A DNA stretch of 7,786 nt from Desulfobulbaceae bacterium (lineage in GTDB: Bacteria; Desulfobacterota; Desulfobulbia; Desulfobulbales; Desulfurivibrionaceae), in NCBI GenBank assembly GCA_003557565.1, contig PWOG01000083.1:1-7786 (forward strand), in the 5' to 3' direction. The stretch's first letter is position 1, and each line of letters begins with the position of its first letter. The position numbers and the translations under genes are program-made. The notes below the pieces were generated by a model, which ran no database searches, was not told where the DNA came from, and saw nothing but the letters and a program-made list of their open reading frames with translations. Positions 6,663-7,786 of this stretch are shown here, in pieces.

Positions 6663-7722
6663 ATTGCCAGCTAAGAATCAGACGCAGGTAGTAGGTGGTA
6701 TCCAGCCGCTTATCCACCACCGCCTGGTTATCGTAATCGTGGCGGACTCCCAGGCGCAGCTTCCAGAACTCGCCAAGGCCCACCGGCGTCTCCAGGGAGC
6801 TGTCATGAACAATCCGGTATTCGTTAAAGTCTGCAATACTCGGGGAATAGGTCAGCTCGTTGCGCAACCGCCAGTAAGGAGTCAGTTCATAGCGGTGAAA
6901 CAGCCCCAGATCCAGGGTGGGATCGGATTCACTGGAGAAGTTGTCATAATTGGTATAGCGATAGCCGACACCACCCCGTGCCACCAGGCTTTGATATTCC
7001 CGGTTGAGCAGACGAAAGGATATACCGGCGCCGGTGGTGGATCGCAGGTTGATCTGATCAATATCATCGGTTTCCAGGGCGGTACGGGCATACCAGCCCC
7101 ATAACTCATGAAAAAAGGCCTCGTAGTCGATGGCGCCCAGCATCCGGTCGGTGGTCTTCTCGCCGTCGGTTTCCCGGCGCTCGTACTCACTGATCAATTG
7201 CAGGGTATCATCGGGGCCTTTTAAGGTGGCGACAAAATCGGCCCCCAGGCCAAACTCCCGGGTATTTCCCTCTTTGCCCGTCAGGTCCAGGCCGGCTTCA
7301 TACTGCCAGCGCCGCTGTTGCCGGGCGGCCAGAACCACCGCCGGATCCTCCGCCGACGTTTGCCACAGCGCTGCCACCCGGTCAGGGTCGACCTGCCGGT
7401 AACCTTCCTCGCCCCGGACGGTCAGCAATCCTTTATCCCCGGCCGGCCCTTCCTCGGCCGCAGCGATCGGTCCGGACATAGTGGTGCCATCTTCCAGGCG
7501 CAAATTCATGGGGGTTTCACTGCTGAAACTCAACACCTGATCCTGGTCGATCTCCAGGGTGCCGGCATAGGTGGTTTCAAGATACAAAACCCCCTGGTCA
7601 ATACGCACCAGTTGCCCCATCAGGCGGTCACCGGCCCGGGTTTCCACCACCCCCGGCTGTCCTGCCGCCAGGGTTGGAGACAGCAGCATGACACCCAGGA
7701 TGGTGAAGCCACGAAACAGCAT
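6661..7722 (-). CDS. DUF481 (YdiY-like) outer membrane beta-barrel protein
   Basis: This encodes a predicted secreted outer-membrane protein of 353 residues with no established biochemical role; the E. coli relative YdiY is described as acid- or salt-inducible. A signal peptide covers about residues 1-20 (MLFRG, hydrophobic core, LAA-GQ). An N-terminal region (about 25-120) shows two related modules, each with a G-D/T turn, a Leu/Val strand and a D-x-D-x-V block. From about 138 onward, alternating strands with DLTGKEGNT, the tyrosine/aromatic-rich GVGYRYTNYDNF and KRLDTTYYLRLILSWQ form the DUF481 barrel. The end in aromatic residues fits an outer-membrane barrel. ATG 7720-7722 is preceded on the minus strand by GAGG (7727-7730) four bases away. 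The stop codon touches element B. Family assignment is good; function is unknown. Confidence 0.88.
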   Translation of the reverse strand: MLFRGFTILGVMLLSPTLAAGQPGVVETRAGDRLMGQLVRIDQGVLYLETTYAGTLEIDQDQVLSFSSETPMNLRLEDGTTMSGPIAAAEEGPAGDKGLLTVRGEEGYRQVDPDRVAALWQTSAEDPAVVLAARQQRRWQYEAGLDLTGKEGNTREFGLGADFVATLKGPDDTLQLISEYERRETDGEKTTDRMLGAIDYEAFFHELWGWYARTALETDDIDQINLRSTTGAGISFRLLNREYQSLVARGGVGYRYTNYDNFSSESDPTLDLGLFHRYELTPYWRLRNELTYSPSIADFNEYRIVHDSSLETPVGLGEFWKLRLGVRHDYDNQAVVDKRLDTTYYLRLILSWQ

Positions 7723-7734
7723 AAAACCTCGGTC

Positions 7735-7786
7735 TTAAATCTTGGTCACGGGAAAAAGGGTGTCGAGTTTCAACTCGAGAAACATA
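7735..7786 (-). CDS. Possible C-terminal end of an upstream minus-strand gene
   Basis: On the minus strand one frame is open from the window edge to a TAA at 7735-7737, reading MFLELKLDTLFPVTKI before the stop. The methionine need not be the start, because the frame runs off the window. The stop would lie 12 bases before the DUF481 ATG, a gap that holds that gene's ribosome binding site, which is typical operon spacing. Sixteen codons are too few to identify a family, and the open frame could be chance. The stretch also contains the inverted repeat TCGAGTT-TC-AACTCGA (7763-7778). Confidence 0.35.
   Translation of the reverse strand, partial: MFLELKLDTLFPVTKI

Noticed and set aside
6490..7104. 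Plus-strand open frame across the repeats and the DUF481 3' half
   Set aside because: It starts inside the palindromic repeats and runs antisense to a well-supported gene.
1..7786. Defence island, prophage or insertion sequence
   Set aside because: All genes belong to housekeeping or envelope families; no transposase, integrase, phage structural gene or toxin-antitoxin pair is visible.

Overview
The window is GC-rich, densely coded bacterial DNA with five substantial genes, all of recognisable families, and a short stretch that may be the end of a sixth. The organism is a diderm: two of the genes encode outer-membrane beta-barrel proteins (an Omp85/BamA-TamA family protein and a DUF481 protein). 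DapL, the one-step LL-diaminopimelate aminotransferase, together with the GC-rich, Gram-negative context, fits a Desulfobacterota-like (former Deltaproteobacteria) source. That placement is inference, not proof.

Layout: (1) 1-2091 (+), the C-terminal part of an Omp85 protein whose 5' end lies outside the window. (2) A 122-base gap with a 9-bp inverted repeat, a weak promoter candidate and the dapL ribosome binding site. (3) 2214-3446 (+), dapL. (4) A 195-base gap holding a 109-bp imperfect palindrome (element A, 3461-3569). (5) 3642-5456 (+), recQ, followed after 54 bases by (6) 5511-6458 (+), an MscS-family mechanosensitive channel, probably co-transcribed with recQ. (7) A 202-base convergent gap holding a 53-bp half-element (6466-6518) and a second complete 109-bp palindrome (element B, 6554-6662). 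(8) 6661-7722 (-), a DUF481 protein, possibly preceded on the same strand by a gene whose last codons lie at 7735-7786.

The genes do not form a single pathway. They cover envelope biogenesis (Omp85), cell-wall and lysine precursor synthesis (dapL), DNA repair (recQ), osmotic protection (MscS) and a probable outer-membrane barrel of unknown function (DUF481). All are ordinary housekeeping or envelope genes, and I see no transposase, integrase, CRISPR array, tRNA, rRNA or obvious defence system.

The most unusual content is intergenic. Elements A and B are both exactly 109 bases and align without gaps in opposite orientations (I count 72 of 109 identical). They share the tip GCGTACAYCAGTACG, but their outer arms differ in sequence while each still pairs with its own partner. 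When both are read in the same element orientation, all the imperfect pairs except one 2-base mismatch in B are G-U wobbles. This suggests a dispersed repeat family whose single-stranded (RNA or ssDNA) hairpin is under selection. It may also be mobile in the manner of REP/BIME repeats.
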